Shown here: one piece after another, positions 21,801 to 32,600 of the stretch
Layout of the letters: each line of letters begins with the position of its first letter
Position numbering within the stretch: the stretch's first letter is position 1
DNA from: Amyelois transitella
Lineage: Eukaryota > Arthropoda > Insecta > Lepidoptera > Pyralidae
Assembly (NCBI RefSeq): GCF_032362555.1
Contig: NC_083507.1
Span: 6,699,001-6,763,000, forward strand
Length of the DNA: 64,000 nt
Direction: 5' to 3'
The notes under the pieces: model-generated
What the model saw: only the letters and a program-made list of their open reading frames with translations
What the model was told of the DNA's origin: nothing
The model's database searches: none
Made by a program: the position numbers and the translations under genes

Positions 21801-24800
21801 AATACCCTAAGATAGTTTTTAGAACTTTGTCAAATAGCCTATTGTATCAAGTCATTGCCTACTCCATGCAAAACTTGTGCCGACCATAATTCATTCCCAT
21901 TTCTATCACAGTCACAGATCTTTTCACAATCCACGAATGAGCAATAGAGTTTCTGGCGTTTTTAGTAGCTGTTTCAGCTATGCACCAAAATGAACAGATA
22001 TATCATTATACATCCCACTTCCTTTCCCAGCAGCAGTTTATCAACGGGCTGAAAATTTCGATTTTGAAAACCAAAATTTCCACTAAAATATACATTTGTT
22101 TTGAGATTCTCATCGAACGCATCTTTTTAATCTTCTGTCTTTCTTTACCAAATCTTTCAAAGCAGTTTCAAAAAGATTTCATGTATTAATTATATTCAGT
22201 ATAGCGACCCGCCCCGGCTTCGCACGGATGCACAGCCGATACTAAATATATCTATTAGAACTAACTAAAGGACCGCCCGCAAAGCGGCTAACTAAGTCTT
22301 GCTCCGTGCAGCAGAAATCGTAATATTTTAATTACACCACAACTTCAAAACCAAACGTCCAATTTTAATCATTCAAAGACCAAATATTATCTACATAAAC
22401 TGTATTTTATTTTGATAAGGATTAATAGCATGAGTAAAAAAAACGCGTTTATGTAGACCAAAAAAAATTCAAGATTTTTAAATTAAAATGTGGTTGTTGT
22501 GCCTCACTCGACATAGATAGGTATAGTGTGTCGCGGACTTTTTTGTAGATATTTATAAGATCTACAATTAATTAAAACATTTTATGGTTCTATCTTTTGT
22601 AGTTTAGGCAGCGTACGCAAAATAAGTAACTTTTTAGTTGATTTATTTCAGTTTTGTGTCCGAAAAATCCAAATATATTACGGAACCCTATTTTTTTCCA
22701 AAATAAAATATAGTCTATGTTACTCGTGGATAATGTAGCTTTCGAATGGTGAAAGAATTTTTAAAATCGGTCTAGTTGTTTTTGAGCCTATTCATTACAA
22801 CCAAACAAACAAACAAACAAAGTTTTCCTCTTTATAATATTAGTGTAGAATAGCTGTTGCCCGCGACTTCGTCTGCGTAAAGTTCGAGTTGAATCTTAAT
22901 CATATAGTCAGATACAGACAGACAGACAGACAAAAAATGTAAAAAAAATTATCTATCCGTTTCAGTCAAAATATTAAATTTACAGACAAAATATTTTTAC
23001 TATTTTATTATATGTATAGATAGCACATGGGTATGGTTTGTAATATTCTTTTAATATGATTACAGGCACATCTAGAAAAAGCTCTTCGTGTTGATATAGA
23101 AGAGAGAAATATGAAAATAGAAGCTTTAAATACACAGATTGCACTTTTACAGAGCAACACAGATGTACCCAATCAAGAAAACAAAGAAATTAATGCAAAT
23201 CCGGATTTAAACGAAAATGAACAAATTGCACAACTAATTAATTTAGCTCCTGATGGTGATGTCAAACAAGTTTGTGAGCAGGAACCCAGTGCAGAATTTA
23301 TCACATTAAAGAATAAAGTTGATAAAATGGAACAATTAACAAACAAATATAAGGAGTCACTTAAAGCGACTAAGGAAAAGAATGCACAACTAACAATGGA
23401 ACTTCAGAAAGTGGCTAATGAACTCGCAAATAAAAATCAAGAAATCGATATACTTAAAATAACATCAGCACAATTTACAGAAGCTAAACAACGAATTCAT
23501 GAACTTAATATAACTAATGAAGAATTACAAAATAAAATTAATACCTATGATTTTAGTAAAACAAAGGAGACATCTTCTTTAGAACTTGAACTGCAAAGCG
23601 CAAAAGATGAAATTATTGAGTTAAATAATAAAATTGACATTTTAACAAAAAGAGAAGAAGAAAATGCTATATCATTAGCAGAAAACAAATTAAGTATCCA
23701 CAAAGAATTAGAAAGTAAAGAATCTGAAATAAAAAAGCTGAAGGATCATTTAACTGCTGCTAACAAAGAAATTCAGTCTATTAATATTATAGTTAGTGAC
23801 TATAAAAATAATATAGCTTTATTAGAGGAAGAGAAAACTAATTTAACCAACGATATCAAAGAACTCTTCACTGCTAAAAACAAAATAAAAGAACTTGAAA
23901 CGCAAATACAAATGCTAACGCAAAGATCCCAATCTTTAGAGCAGTCTAAAGTGAAATATGATGAAGAATATAATTTCTTACAGCTGCAAATGAAACAAGA
24001 AACTGCAGAAAAATTAGCGATGATTGATAGAAATGAATATCTACAAAATAGGAATGCTCAACTGACTGATGAAAATACCAGAAAAAGTGCAGAGATAAAT
24101 AAATTAGAAAATGAACTGCAACTTTTCAAAGAAAACAAATATATGGATCATACTGAAATAACTGAAAAAATGCAACTGCGAGATGAGTTAAACATTTGGA
24201 AAACTAAGTATAGTAATTTGGAATCTGAAATTCAAGAAGAACGTGACGAGCTTGTTAAATTACAATCTGAAATAGAAAAACTTCTTAGAAATCATGAACT
24301 GATTCAAAATCAAAATTCCGAACTAAGTGCTAATTTAGTGGAACTGAAATCCGAAAACTTAATTTTAAACGAAAAGCTTACCTCAATTAATCCTATGTTG
24401 TTCAAAATGTTCAATGAAGTCAAAGAATTACAAAAATCAGTTTGTCAAGCTTCTTCAGAATCAAAATCATTCAAGGCAGAAATGTATGATAAAGCTTTGC
24501 CAGAATTACTTGAAAAAATACACCTCATAGTTAAATTTCCTGAGTCCTATGAAATAGTTCATTTTAAAAATCAAAATCTCATCAAAGAGAACAATTTATT
24601 GAAATTTCAGTTGGAGGAAATCTCAAAAAAGCAGGGAGATACAAACAAAAAACTACAACTGCTGCAAACAGAGAATGCAGCTTTAACATTACAAATTCAA
24701 GAATATAATGAACTTCAACTAAATTATGGAAATTCTCAAAATGAATTAAAAGAGAATGCAATAAAACAAGAATCTATAATGAAAGAATTGAAAATGTTAC

Positions 24801-26837
24801 GTGAAAAGAATGCGAATTTAAGTAGCCATATACAAGAGTATGAAACTTTGCAAAACAAGTATGTAACGTTAGAAAAACAGCTAAAACAATTTGAAATAAA
24901 ACAAGAAGAATCAGAATATGAAATAAGCTCTATAAAAGAAGAAAATGAAAAGTTAAAATACTGCTTACAAGATCTTGACGCACTACAGATAAAATACAAA
25001 AATTTACATACAGAACTAAACGAAGTTACAGGTAGCCATGACTCATCTGTTAAAGAGTTACAGTTTATAAAAAATGAAAATGATGTCTTAAATTCTAAGT
25101 TAGAAGAATACGGAAAATTAAAAGAAGATCATGGGAAAAAAGATGAAACATTGAATATTATAACAAGGGAATACGAAGAAATGAAAACGGAATATGAAGA
25201 AATAAAAACGCAATTTAATTCGGCCCAAGAACAAAATAAATACTTGGAAGCACAACTTATAAAATATCAATCTGAAAAAGAAAGTGCAGCTCGAAAGTTA
25301 AATGAAACAGAAAAAATAGCACACAAAATACGCCAAGAGTGTACAGAAAAAGATCTAGAAATTGAAAATTTGGAAAAAAAGGTGGAAGCCATTATTCAAG
25401 AAAATATATCCCTTAAGAGTCAGTCTGAGGATATTAAAATGAATGCTATTTGTCTTGAATCTGAAATTGAAGAGGTTCGCAGAGTACACTCTATAATGGA
25501 ATCAGAAAAGAACCGCTTAAATCAAATCATAGAGAAATTGGAAATGAATCAACTATCAACAAAATTAGAAAACAAAGAAACACAATTAGACGAAAGTCTT
25601 AAAACATCTCAAAACGACATTCAGTTATTATTACACGACATTGAATCACTAAATATTAAGAATGTTGAATGTCAAAACGAAATTAAATCTTTAAAAGACA
25701 TAAACAGTAAGCTATCTAATAAAATTTTAAATCTAAAAGTTGAAGATACAAGTGGCAAAACTGATACAGATATTGCAAATGAACAAGCTGTTATAAAAGA
25801 ATGCGAGGTGTTGAGAGATGAAAATCGACGTTTGAAATTAGATATTGAAGGTCTTCAAATATATTTAACCAAAATTTCAAAGGAAAATAGTACGCTAAAT
25901 GACAGATTGAGAGAAGTTATAGCTTCAAGTGACAGCACACTAGATAAAAATGAACTTGATGTCTCAAATACAACTGAATCAAGAAAAGAAATCAATTCGG
26001 AAAAACAAACAATAGACGATTTATTAAGAGAAAACTCTTTATTAATAGAAGAAAACTTAGAGTTGAAAGACCAAATACAGTCACAAAATTATGTTAAAAC
26101 AGAAACTGTTATGTCTAGTTTGAACAACAATGATTCAGAATCGGCTAATATAAAACAGAAATATGATGAACTGCTTCTTGCAAACAAAAATCTAGAAGAT
26201 CGAGTCCGTGATTTAGAACAAATAAATAGATCAGTCAATGGAAATGTCCAACATATGCAAGACGGAAATCAAAAATTAAGATTAGCAAATGAAAAACTAG
26301 AAAGAAGATTAGACGAAGCTCTAGTCAGCTTGAGACATTTGCATTCTTTACAGGAAAATACAGAGTTAGAATATTTAAGAAACATTCTTTATGAATACTT
26401 AACAGGATCTGGCACACATTCCGTTACCTTAGCCAAAGTTTTAGCAGCTGTAGTTAAATTTGATGAAAAGCAAACGCAAGTGGTGCTACAAAAGGAAAAA
26501 GAACGTCAAGGAGTTGTAAGTATAGTTTTTATTTTAGTACGATTTTATTTAATCAGAACAATATAATTAATCCATACTTTATAAGTATAATATTATAATT
26601 GTGGCAGTGGTTTGTCCGTCTTTCGCGTCATCACCACTGAACCGATCTCCATGAAATTTTACATACATGTAATGTGGAGAATATCGAAGGACTTTTTACG
26701 CTGGCGAAGCCGCAGGCGAAAGATAGACCTAAATAAATCGGAGTTATAAAGTCTCCCAAACTTTAGTAGCTTAACTATAATAATGGGAAACAAACCTTTA
26801 CTTTTTGTTTCAGTTACATCAATTTGGTCTTATGTGA
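15826..26837 (+). CDS. GRIP-domain golgin (golgin-245/GOLGA4 type), about 1379 aa
   Basis: Long coiled-coil tether of the trans-Golgi network that captures vesicles; the C-terminal GRIP domain binds Arl1-GTP. Exons: 15826-15909, 17801-17873, 18280-18407, 19084-19182, 19452-19649, 20005-20088, 23066-26515, 26814-26837. All borders are GT/AG and phases agree; total 4140 nt. The start reads MFKKLKDKLAEEVKSSPQR, the typical golgin N-terminus. A Ser/Thr-rich linker follows, then the conserved block YAAYRRTQERYTKYRTQYA with DKALRRISELREQ, which matches the N-terminal region of vertebrate GOLGA4. The giant exon 7 (residues 223-1372) is almost entirely heptad coiled coil rich in Glu, Lys, Asn and Gln. 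GRIP lies at about 1320-1370, with the key aromatic in LEYLRNILYEYL and AKVLAAVVKF. The 24-nt last exon is the weakest call; it gives a short tail, LHQFGLM. Introns 1 and 6 host transposons. Confidence 0.93.
16580..17279 (+). pseudogene. Decayed piggyBac transposase
   Basis: Frame-shifted fragments read IERWLENNLSDNEKIPNDK (about 16590), KPEIILFYNQTKIGV (about 16793) and RRWPLAI (about 16880), the last two being hallmark strings of the piggyBac catalytic core. KKLAEQLIRPHMAR follows (about 17000), then the C-terminal Cys-rich domain with CSTCE, CFECKASICLECS and CSNCREKL before a stop at about 17277. Multiple frameshifts, stops and a large N-terminal/core deletion mean no functional product. 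Confidence 0.85.
17491..17524. repeat. Perfect 15-bp hairpin in the piggyBac relic
   Basis: Left arm 17491-17505, loop GAAA, right arm 17510-17524, no mismatch. It lies between the transposase stop and the right terminal repeat. Confidence 0.85.
18425..18600 (-). mobile_element. Degenerate LINE-derived short repeat, golgin intron 3
   Basis: Reverse-complement copy: TCATGTCTATATCAATTGTA, then AGCCAACAGTCTT, CAGCTGTTTGGC, AAATAGTGACAGG and TAAGCCTATCCCTTTAG. About 15-20% diverged and missing the head. Confidence 0.75.
20225..20445 (-). mobile_element. LINE-derived short repeat, golgin intron 6
   Basis: Reverse-complement copy with AGAGCCAACAGACTTGAAAA, CTAGTCCATCGCCTGC, CCCTTAGTCGCCTTTTACGA and a head ending in AACCACACAGCACAC. 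Diverged; the tail is partly lost. Confidence 0.8.
20497..20924 (-). mobile_element. Old RTE-like LINE fragment, 3' part (interrupted)
   Basis: The same family as the element at 1735, on the minus strand. The LINE 3' end (ATCACGCCGCTTTCCCGGAGGG as seen on plus) is at 20504-20527, and at 20700-20850 the minus strand encodes SWLFNLFIVSCLTDF and KSGLRINELLIKC, degraded counterparts of the RT region. It breaks at 20924, where a DNA transposon is inserted, and resumes at 21845. Confidence 0.8.
20925..21844. mobile_element. DNA transposon with THAP fragment (P-element-like), 920 bp
   Basis: Bounded by perfect 16-bp inverted repeats, CAATAGGCTATTTGAC at 20925-20940 and its complement at 21829-21844, inserted inside an old LINE copy in golgin intron 6. 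The minus strand carries a THAP zinc-finger remnant (21350-21545). THAP DNA-binding domains head the transposases of P elements (and some Kolobok), so this is most likely an internally deleted, non-autonomous relative. I could not find a clean 8-bp target duplication; the LINE sequence at the junction is missing about 6 nt. Confidence 0.75.
21340..21590 (-). pseudogene. THAP-domain remnant
   Basis: The minus-strand reading has CCAVPRCTNTTIKTPTKLFF, then SVPMDLNIRKKWFQLAWR, and after a one-base frameshift FCEDHFDLSIYDD. This is the C2CH order of a THAP zinc finger (Cys-x4-Cys, central Trp, then Cys-x2-His). No full-length protein follows; the downstream frame breaks within 30 codons. Confidence 0.75.
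21845..21960 (-). mobile_element. Old RTE-like LINE fragment, continuation
   Basis: Continues the LINE sequence broken at 20924. On plus it reads CTACTCCATGCAAAACTTGT, then GCCGACCATAATTCATTCCC, matching the complement of 4035-4075 of the intact LINE (GGAATGAATTGTGGTCAGCA). Confidence 0.75.
22200..22850 (-). mobile_element. Probable Helitron-type repeat(s), golgin intron 6
   Basis: Left end on plus (AGCGACCCGCCCCGGCTTCG) is the complement of the 3' end GAAGCCGAGGCCGGTCGCTAG seen at 46839. Right end is CTTTATAATATTAGTGTAGA, the complement of the Helitron 5' end. Whether 22200-22850 is one element or two fused ones is unclear. Confidence 0.55.
22852..23020 (-). mobile_element. Non-autonomous Helitron copy, golgin intron 6
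   Basis: Minus-strand 5' end A|TCTATACATATAATAAAATA with AATATTTTGTCTGTA, and 3' end CGCAGACGAAGTCGCGGGCA then ACAGCTA. It abuts the preceding element and lies 45 bp upstream of golgin exon 7. Confidence 0.75.
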
Positions 26838-27639
26838 TATCTAGCTACTTGAAGAGTAGTAAAAGATACTTTGAAAAGGGAAGATGGCTGTAAATAAGTA
26901 ACATAAATCTAATTTTATTTATATTAATATTAATAATTGGCATTATGATTTATCAAGTTGAAAATGACGCAAGTTCTGGTCTTGTTCTCATTTATGTAAT
27001 TAAAATAAAAAGATAAATATGTAACTGAAACCCTGTCTGATCTACGGAAGTCGTGCATATAATATACTCGTATATAGGTATCCAGAATAATTTAGCTGCA
27101 ATAGTTATTTTTTTCAATTCCATTGTAAAGTTAATGTATGAAACGGAATACTGGTAGTAGTAAAACAGTTTTTTTTAGTTTTATACGTGTCATGTAACAA
27201 TTCAATTATCTACTAAGAATACTGTAAAAAAAAAACAGAGCACTAACTGGAAGATCCTAATGTGAATTAAAGATACTGTGTATTAACTAGTTTGGGCGAT
27301 ATGAGTAAACTTATAAACGCATAAACAAACTGAGATAAAAACTGTCCATAGACACTATCGAAATTGTTAAATGGGCGTCCCGGCTTAGTGCTACCCCCAG
27401 AAAGAAAAATCCTACAGAAACGACATTTTCATTAAATCGAAAGCGGATAGTATAATCTAGTGAAAAACAGTGTTTAAAATCAGAGATATGTCTGCCTTAC
27501 TAAAATAACTCTACTTTGACTAGACTAAATATAATATTAACATTTCCGTGGGAGCGAAGCCGCGTAAGTATAAAGCCATTATTGGAAGGGATAGTATATT
27601 CATAGAATTAGGACTTAGTTTCCTACAAAAGAATCACAA
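26838..27639. other. Golgin 3' flank
   Basis: AT-rich 3'UTR/intergenic sequence. A Helitron-like fragment with CTGGCGAAGCCGCAGGCGAA lies at about 26600-26745, inside golgin intron 7. No gene recognised between the golgin and C9orf85-like stop codons apart from repeats. Confidence 0.5.
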
Positions 27640-27722
27640 ATTTATAGTCGCCTTTAACGACATCCATGGAGTGGTCCTGTTTTTTTTGTTTTGGTGCCGG
27701 GAACCACGCGGCTCTTTGTTTC
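27640..27722 (-). mobile_element. LINE-derived short repeat, head fragment
   Basis: Plus-strand reading TAGTCGCCTTTAACGACATC, CATGGAGTGGTCCTG and GTGCCGGGAACCACGCGGC is the complement of the repeat head. Confidence 0.75.
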
Positions 27723-28151
27723 AGTATTGTTGAGAATTTTAGTTTTATAGAGGAGCATTGAGCTATGCTTACAATTTTAGTGTAAGTACATAATGCTTTA
27801 ATTAAATTATTGTTTTTTTATGGGGTAATGTGTATAAAATGAACAAGTATGAAAATTTATCCAAAATTTCATAAGTTTTATCAATGATAAGGTGATTTGT
27901 TAAATCGAGTAATTGATGTAAATATGTATGTATAATTATTATTAAATTGTAATTATGTATTTGAACAGTTGATTTTTATTTTATGAAATAATTTAAAAAA
28001 ATAAATAAATTCTACACATTAAATCAAAACCATATTCTTGCCTACACATATGTATGTTTCAGTATATAGTATGGATCATCATCAACAAATTGGACACTCC
28101 TTCTATCCAAATGCTGCCATATAGCAATGTCTCTTTTCTTAATTACATAAT
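27723..28151. other. Intergenic between convergent genes
   Basis: AT-rich, no gene or recognised repeat. Confidence 0.45.
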
Positions 28152-28418
28152 CAAAATATGGGCGTGGCTTAACTATTTTGTTCTCTTAAACAAGCAAACA
28201 CATCGCCCGAGGCGGACGCAAAACATCTCCCGCGTTCGCCTGAGGGAGGGGTAATTATATTTTATCGTCCCAACACATTAACTGATGTTCGTGTTTACAG
28301 TCGTACAAAACATGTCATTTAAACTTTGAAAACATTGCTGTCTTCCGTGGTGGCTTTTTCCGTCCGCTTAGGGTGACGTGTTTCCTGTCTAAATAGTTAA
28401 GCCACGTCCAATATTTTG
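28152..28418. mobile_element. MITE-like element with 27-bp inverted repeats
   Basis: A 267 bp segment starting CAAAATATGGGCGTGGCTTA and ending with the complement (TAAGCCACGTCCAATATTTTG). The inverted repeats extend through AACTATTT with two mismatches. The interior is GC-richer (CGCCCGAGGCGGACG) and non-coding. Target duplication unclear, so superfamily undetermined. Confidence 0.7.
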
Positions 28419-28642
28419 TTAAATGCTTGATTGTTGGTGGTAGAAACAAACAAACAGTCTCACAAGAGACCCAGCTGTAGCAGTACAAAAGGAATAAATA
28501 TAGGATATTATGGAACTATGATACTTCTTTTGCATTACACTCCTTTCCTGACGTTGAATGATTGACATGCATTTCTGTAATTTATCAGGACCTATTTGTG
28601 GATGGAAATGAAAGCTGTTAAGTAGCAAATGAACAAATATAT

Positions 28643-30441
28643 TCAAGTTTCTTCTTCAAAATCAGAATCAAGATCATCTTCTAGGTGCAACTTATCTACT
28701 CCTGCTAATACATCATCAATATATGACAACATTTCCGCCGTAATTTTCTGTTCTCCACCTTGTTTGTTTATATACCTGCAAATATCAATCTTTCATAAGT
28801 ATAGTATAAATATATATTTTCCATCAATAGTATGATATCCGGCAGTATAAACTAAACTCAGCTATGTTTAAACCTTTAGAAATAAGCGCAACCCATGTAC
28901 TTTTGTTTCTTGTGTTTGTTTATCATTCCCGATATTTTCTGGTAAATTGGTAAATCTTCAATAAAAAGGAAATTTTAACTTCTTATGTTGCAGTCCAAAA
29001 AAATAATATGGATTGCGTTAACTACCTTACACCATAACGGACTTGTCCAATGTAATACATAATTAGTGTATGATAAAACAGTAGTTCTGTTTGTTTAGCT
29101 AAAAAATCTGTTGTGTGCGACGTCACAATCTTTCATCCCCTCTTTAAACCCCTTCCCCCTTTTTTGACAATAAAAAGTAACCCATGTTCTGTGTCAAGTC
29201 TACATATATCTGTAATGAATTTTATCAAATCAGTTCAGCGGTATAGGTGTAAAAGCATAACAGACAGACAGTTATTTCGCAATAATAATATTGGTAGGAA
29301 TTTACCTCAACAAACTTCGTCGCTTTCTTTCTGGAAGTCCCTTCAATAGTTGTTGTATATCAGTGTCACCTTGTGTTGTCACATCTTTTTCTTCTATCTG
29401 AAATAAACAATTATATGAATAATAAAAATGTCTTTGCAAATCATTACAATCACACAAGTATTCAAAAAACTGTATGACATATTCTCTTTCCAATAAAGTT
29501 TAAGAGCCTTCTATCTGTAACTTTTTGTTACAAGAATTATAAAAGCTTGTTCTGAAGTTTAACTTGACTACTACATTCAGAAAACAGATGAAGTAAACAA
29601 AAATATATAATTTCAACTAAAACTTTTGAGAAAAATAATCATTATTGAGATAAAAACCAATTTTCATTTTTCAATTTATTCACATTATGGATACCTTCAT
29701 ATAAATTGTTTAAACAGTTAATGCACTTAAGAGTTTATCAATCACAACATGAAATTATATTTTTATACTAGCTTTTGCCCAAGGCTTCACTTGGGCAACT
29801 ACTAATTTAAAATATAATACTTTTTTAATTCATTATTAATCCAGTATCATCTCCTGAATTTTAATTTTCCTGTATTTTAAACATACAGAATTTACCCTTC
29901 GACAGATTTATTGCAGGGTAGACAGAGCCTGTCTTGAAAAATTGATAGGCCATGCTGTTTGGCTTAATGATAGAATTGACATTCAAATAGGTTGCTAGCC
30001 CATCGCCTAAAAGAATCCCAACTTTTATGATATCCATGGGAAAGAAATGGTCCTTTTCTTTTTTCTGTTGGTGCTGGGAACCACACGCATATAGATAAAC
30101 ATTTTAATGAAGATCACTTAGAAACTCACTTCAACTGGTTTGCAACACTTGGCGCAGACATTTTTTTCTGTTACACATTTGGTACATAACAAATGGTATG
30201 CATATTTAATAGCCTTTTGTTCACAGCCTACGCATTTTCGTGGTGCTGTTAGAGGTTTATATTTCTTGTATTTTATTTTCCAATCAATGATATCTTTACA
30301 TCTTTTACACACACCAGTTATTTCTAATGAATTTATAAATTTTGTCTTATGACTGGTATCATGTAAATCATTTTTAAACACAGTTTTATTCTGATGCTTT
30401 TGTGGTCTCTTTCTAGATATATTGCCCCTGGAATTACTCAT
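28643..30441 (-). CDS. C9orf85-like (DUF2039) Cys-rich protein, 178 aa
   Basis: Three minus-strand exons: 30441-30130, 29397-29306 and 28775-28643, GT/AG borders, 537 nt in frame. The start MSNSRGNISRKRPQKHQNKT and the pairs CKRC, CVGC, CTKC and CAKC match human C9orf85 and its homologues, a conserved eukaryotic family predicted to bind zinc, with no established function. Exon 2 adds a Lys/Arg patch (PERKRRSLLR) and exon 3 an acidic C-terminus (LEDDLDSDFEEET), the same architecture as the vertebrate protein. It converges on the golgin gene. A short repeat sits in intron 1 (29895-30092). Confidence 0.9.
29895..30092 (-). mobile_element. Degenerate LINE-derived short repeat, C9orf85-like intron 1
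   Basis: Complement copy: GGGTAGACAGAGCC, TGTTTGGCTTAATGATAG, CTAGCCCATCGCCTAAAAG, ATCCATGGGAAAGAAATGG and GCTGGGAACCACACGC. Internal small deletions. Confidence 0.8.
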
Positions 30442-30530
30442 TTTTCACTGAAACAAAAATATAGTAATAATTTGTTACAAATAACAGAAATGTGATAACG
30501 AAGGAGAAATGGAACAGAATTTTAAAGAAA

Positions 30531-30778
30531 AAATATTATAAAGCTGAAGAGTTTGTTTATTTGTTTGAACGGGCTAATCTTAGGAACTACTAGATCAAAT
30601 TAAAAATTCTGTGTTTAATAGACCATTTATCAAGGAAGGCTTTAGGCTACATAACATCACGATGCAACTATTAGTAGCAGAGAAATAATGGACAATGTAA
30701 TGTAATGGGGTAAATAATTCATCCTCAATGATGCCCAAAATAACTATACCTCGCGGACGAAGTCGCGGGCACAGCTAG
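30531..30778 (+). mobile_element. Non-autonomous Helitron (Lep1-like)
   Basis: Plus-oriented: ATATTATAAAGCTGAAGAG near the 5' end, GGCTAATCTTAGGAACTACT in the body, and 3' end CGCGGACGAAGTCGCGGGCA followed by CAGCTAG|T. The first few 5' bases are degraded. It is homologous along its length to the copies at 7541 and 36361. Confidence 0.82.
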
Positions 30779-30949
30779 TATATTGATTACGATCTTGCCT
30801 AAAGCAAAAAATGAAGGTTTTGAAGAAGAGGAATACAGTCTGGAACCGAGTGTAATGGAGGATCATTTGCAATCAATGTAGCAGGATAAAGACAGATCGA
30901 AATTGTGGAATGAAGATATGCAGGTAAATGTATTCCTTCCAATAAGTAC

Positions 30950-30990
30950 ATACATAAAATCACGCCTTTCCCGGAGGGGTAGCAGTGAAT
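30950..30990 (-). mobile_element. RTE-like LINE 3'-end fragment
   Basis: Plus reads ACATACATAAAATCACGCCT and TTCCCGGAGGGGTAGCAG, the complement of the LINE 3' terminus (CCCTCCGGGAAAG..GCGTGATTTTATGTATGT). 5'-truncated to a few dozen bases. Confidence 0.7.
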
Positions 30991-31639
30991 ATATAGGTAC
31001 AACAAATGTTATTCGGCTGTCACTTACTTTTTTGTTGAACAGTTTGATTATTTTGAGATAATAAATAAAATAAAAATAAATGAAGGAAAGATAAATGGAG
31101 AAACATACATACTCCGTCTACGAAAGAGACACATGGCAAAAGAAGTAATTAATAATACCTGATGTTACCTTCGTCCTAATAAAAATGTATTGTTATATTT
31201 TTTACTCGTATATTTCAAATACTTTTAATCTGATTGAATAGGTTTATTTCATTAAAGCTGTATTGCGCTGGTACAATTTCTTAGGTTATCCAAGTCGATC
31301 AAAGTCTTGAAAGAATTGACATTGACAACCGTTTTTGTTTTTTGCATTAAAGAAATAGACTGATAATATACGTAATCCTTATTTTGTGTTTTCAACTATT
31401 TCTAAAATAACTTTATGTTGGTCCATCCAGTCTTTACTGAGACTAATATGACTATTTAATTCTGTGGCAATTTTATGCTTGTTATCTTTAAGAACTGTAA
31501 TAGCTTCATTATGTTACAGTTAAAACTAGTTTTTAGATAGAACGCGTTTTCCCTAGTTAGAACTAGTTTTTACTAAATGCCTTTGTTAAAACTAGAATTA
31601 ACTAATGCTCAAAGAGCCAGTTAAAACTGTTCCGATCAA

Positions 31640-31723
31640 GGTCAAAAAGGTGTCTCTGCAAGAAAAATGATTGCCTTTCCAACACAAAGTGCCACGATAG
31701 TTTGTCTTGTAATAAAAAGTAGA
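31640..31723 (+). pseudogene. Cys-rich (CXC-like) tail of an integrase-type transposase, left copy
   Basis: The plus frame reads QKRCLCKKNDCLSNTKCHD then SLSCNKK and a stop, the characteristic last residues of KRBA2/Ginger-type integrase proteins. One Cys of the motif is replaced (LSN for LCN). No upstream catalytic domain in this arm. Confidence 0.6.
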
Positions 31724-31770
31724 TCCTCATCCTTTTTATAAATTTAAGATTGTTTAATTTTTATATTGTA

Positions 31771-31967
31771 CTAGAGGCCGCCCGCGACTTCGTCCGCATG
31801 GAAACCCTATCAATTCCGCGGGAACTCTGGGATAAAAAGTAGCCTATGTGTTATTCTGGGTCTTCAGCTACCTACATACCAAATTTCATGGTAATCGCTT
31901 CAGTAGTTTTTGCGTGAAAGAGTAACAAACATCCATACAAACTTTCGCCTTTATAATAGTAGTAGGA
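31771..31967 (-). mobile_element. Non-autonomous Helitron, 197 bp, inside the foldback element
   Basis: The minus strand starts A|TCCTACTACTATTATAAAGG and ends GCGGACGAAGTCGCGGGCGG then CCTCTAG|T. It is the same length as, and nearly identical to, the copy at 40800-40996 (a handful of differences), so both inserted recently. Confidence 0.88.
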
Positions 31968-31974
31968 TAGTAGT

Positions 31975-32141
31975 AGGATGACAGAGTTGAGAGGAATGAG
32001 TGTGAGGAATGAATGTTGAGAGGTTTATCCTGACACAAGCACTCGAATCCTCATAATAATATAAGGATTTCAGTGCTCGTATTAAGAGACCGCTCACCCC
32101 ATGCATAGAAAATGCTGACCACAATTCATTCCTCTCAATTA
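31975..32141 (-). mobile_element. RTE-like LINE fragment in foldback arrangement
   Basis: The minus-strand part (about 32025-32141) is the complement of LINE 4031-4138 (ATTTCAGTGCTCGTATTAAG, CCCATGCATAGAAA, CCACAATTCATTCCTCTC). Immediately left, GACAGAGTTGAGAGGAATGA at 31981-32000 is the same LINE region on the plus strand, so the insert is an inverted duplication or twin-priming product. Confidence 0.7.
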
Positions 32142-32374
32142 TACTTGTCTTACACTAAAGGAACATTTTAGAGCACATCGACATGAAATATTATACTAAT
32201 TAAAATTAAATAATATATGTCATCATAATCAAACAAGTTTTGTGTGTTCTGTTACACAAACATAAAATTTTAAAAAGGATAATTTTTAAGGAACTTTGGT
32301 TAACATACAATATAAAAATGAAACAATCTTAAATTTATAAAAAGGATTAGGATCTATTTGTTATTACAAGACAA

Positions 32375-32600
32375 ACTATCGTGGCACTTTGAGTTACAAA
32401 GGCAACCATTTTTCTTGCAAAGACACCTTTTTGACATCATCCTTTTTTACATACGCAGCGCATAAATCCTTTGCCTGTTCCTATGGCTGCTTCCTTAGCA
32501 ACAGTTCTCAAAGGTAAATTTGTATTCGGAACATCTACTTCAAGCAAAAAATTTTCTTTGCACTTGTTGAATTCTCACCTGAAAATCAAATTAAATTAGT
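32375..32600 (-). pseudogene. Cys-rich (CXC-like) tail of an integrase-type transposase, right copy
   Basis: The minus frame reads LEVDVPNTNLPLRTVAKEAA, then IGTGKGFMRCVCKK, a one-base frameshift, then CQKRCLCKKNGCLCNSKCHD and SLSCNNK with a stop. This matches the end of the KRBA2-like integrase proteins common in arthropod genomes. It is longer than the left copy and better preserved. A possible acceptor (TTTTCAG) precedes it on the minus strand at about 32585. Confidence 0.65.

Noticed and set aside
20089-23065. Additional golgin exons in intron 6
   Set aside because: Exon 6 and exon 7 join in phase 0, giving the conserved golgin block without extra sequence, and the intron content is explained by transposons.
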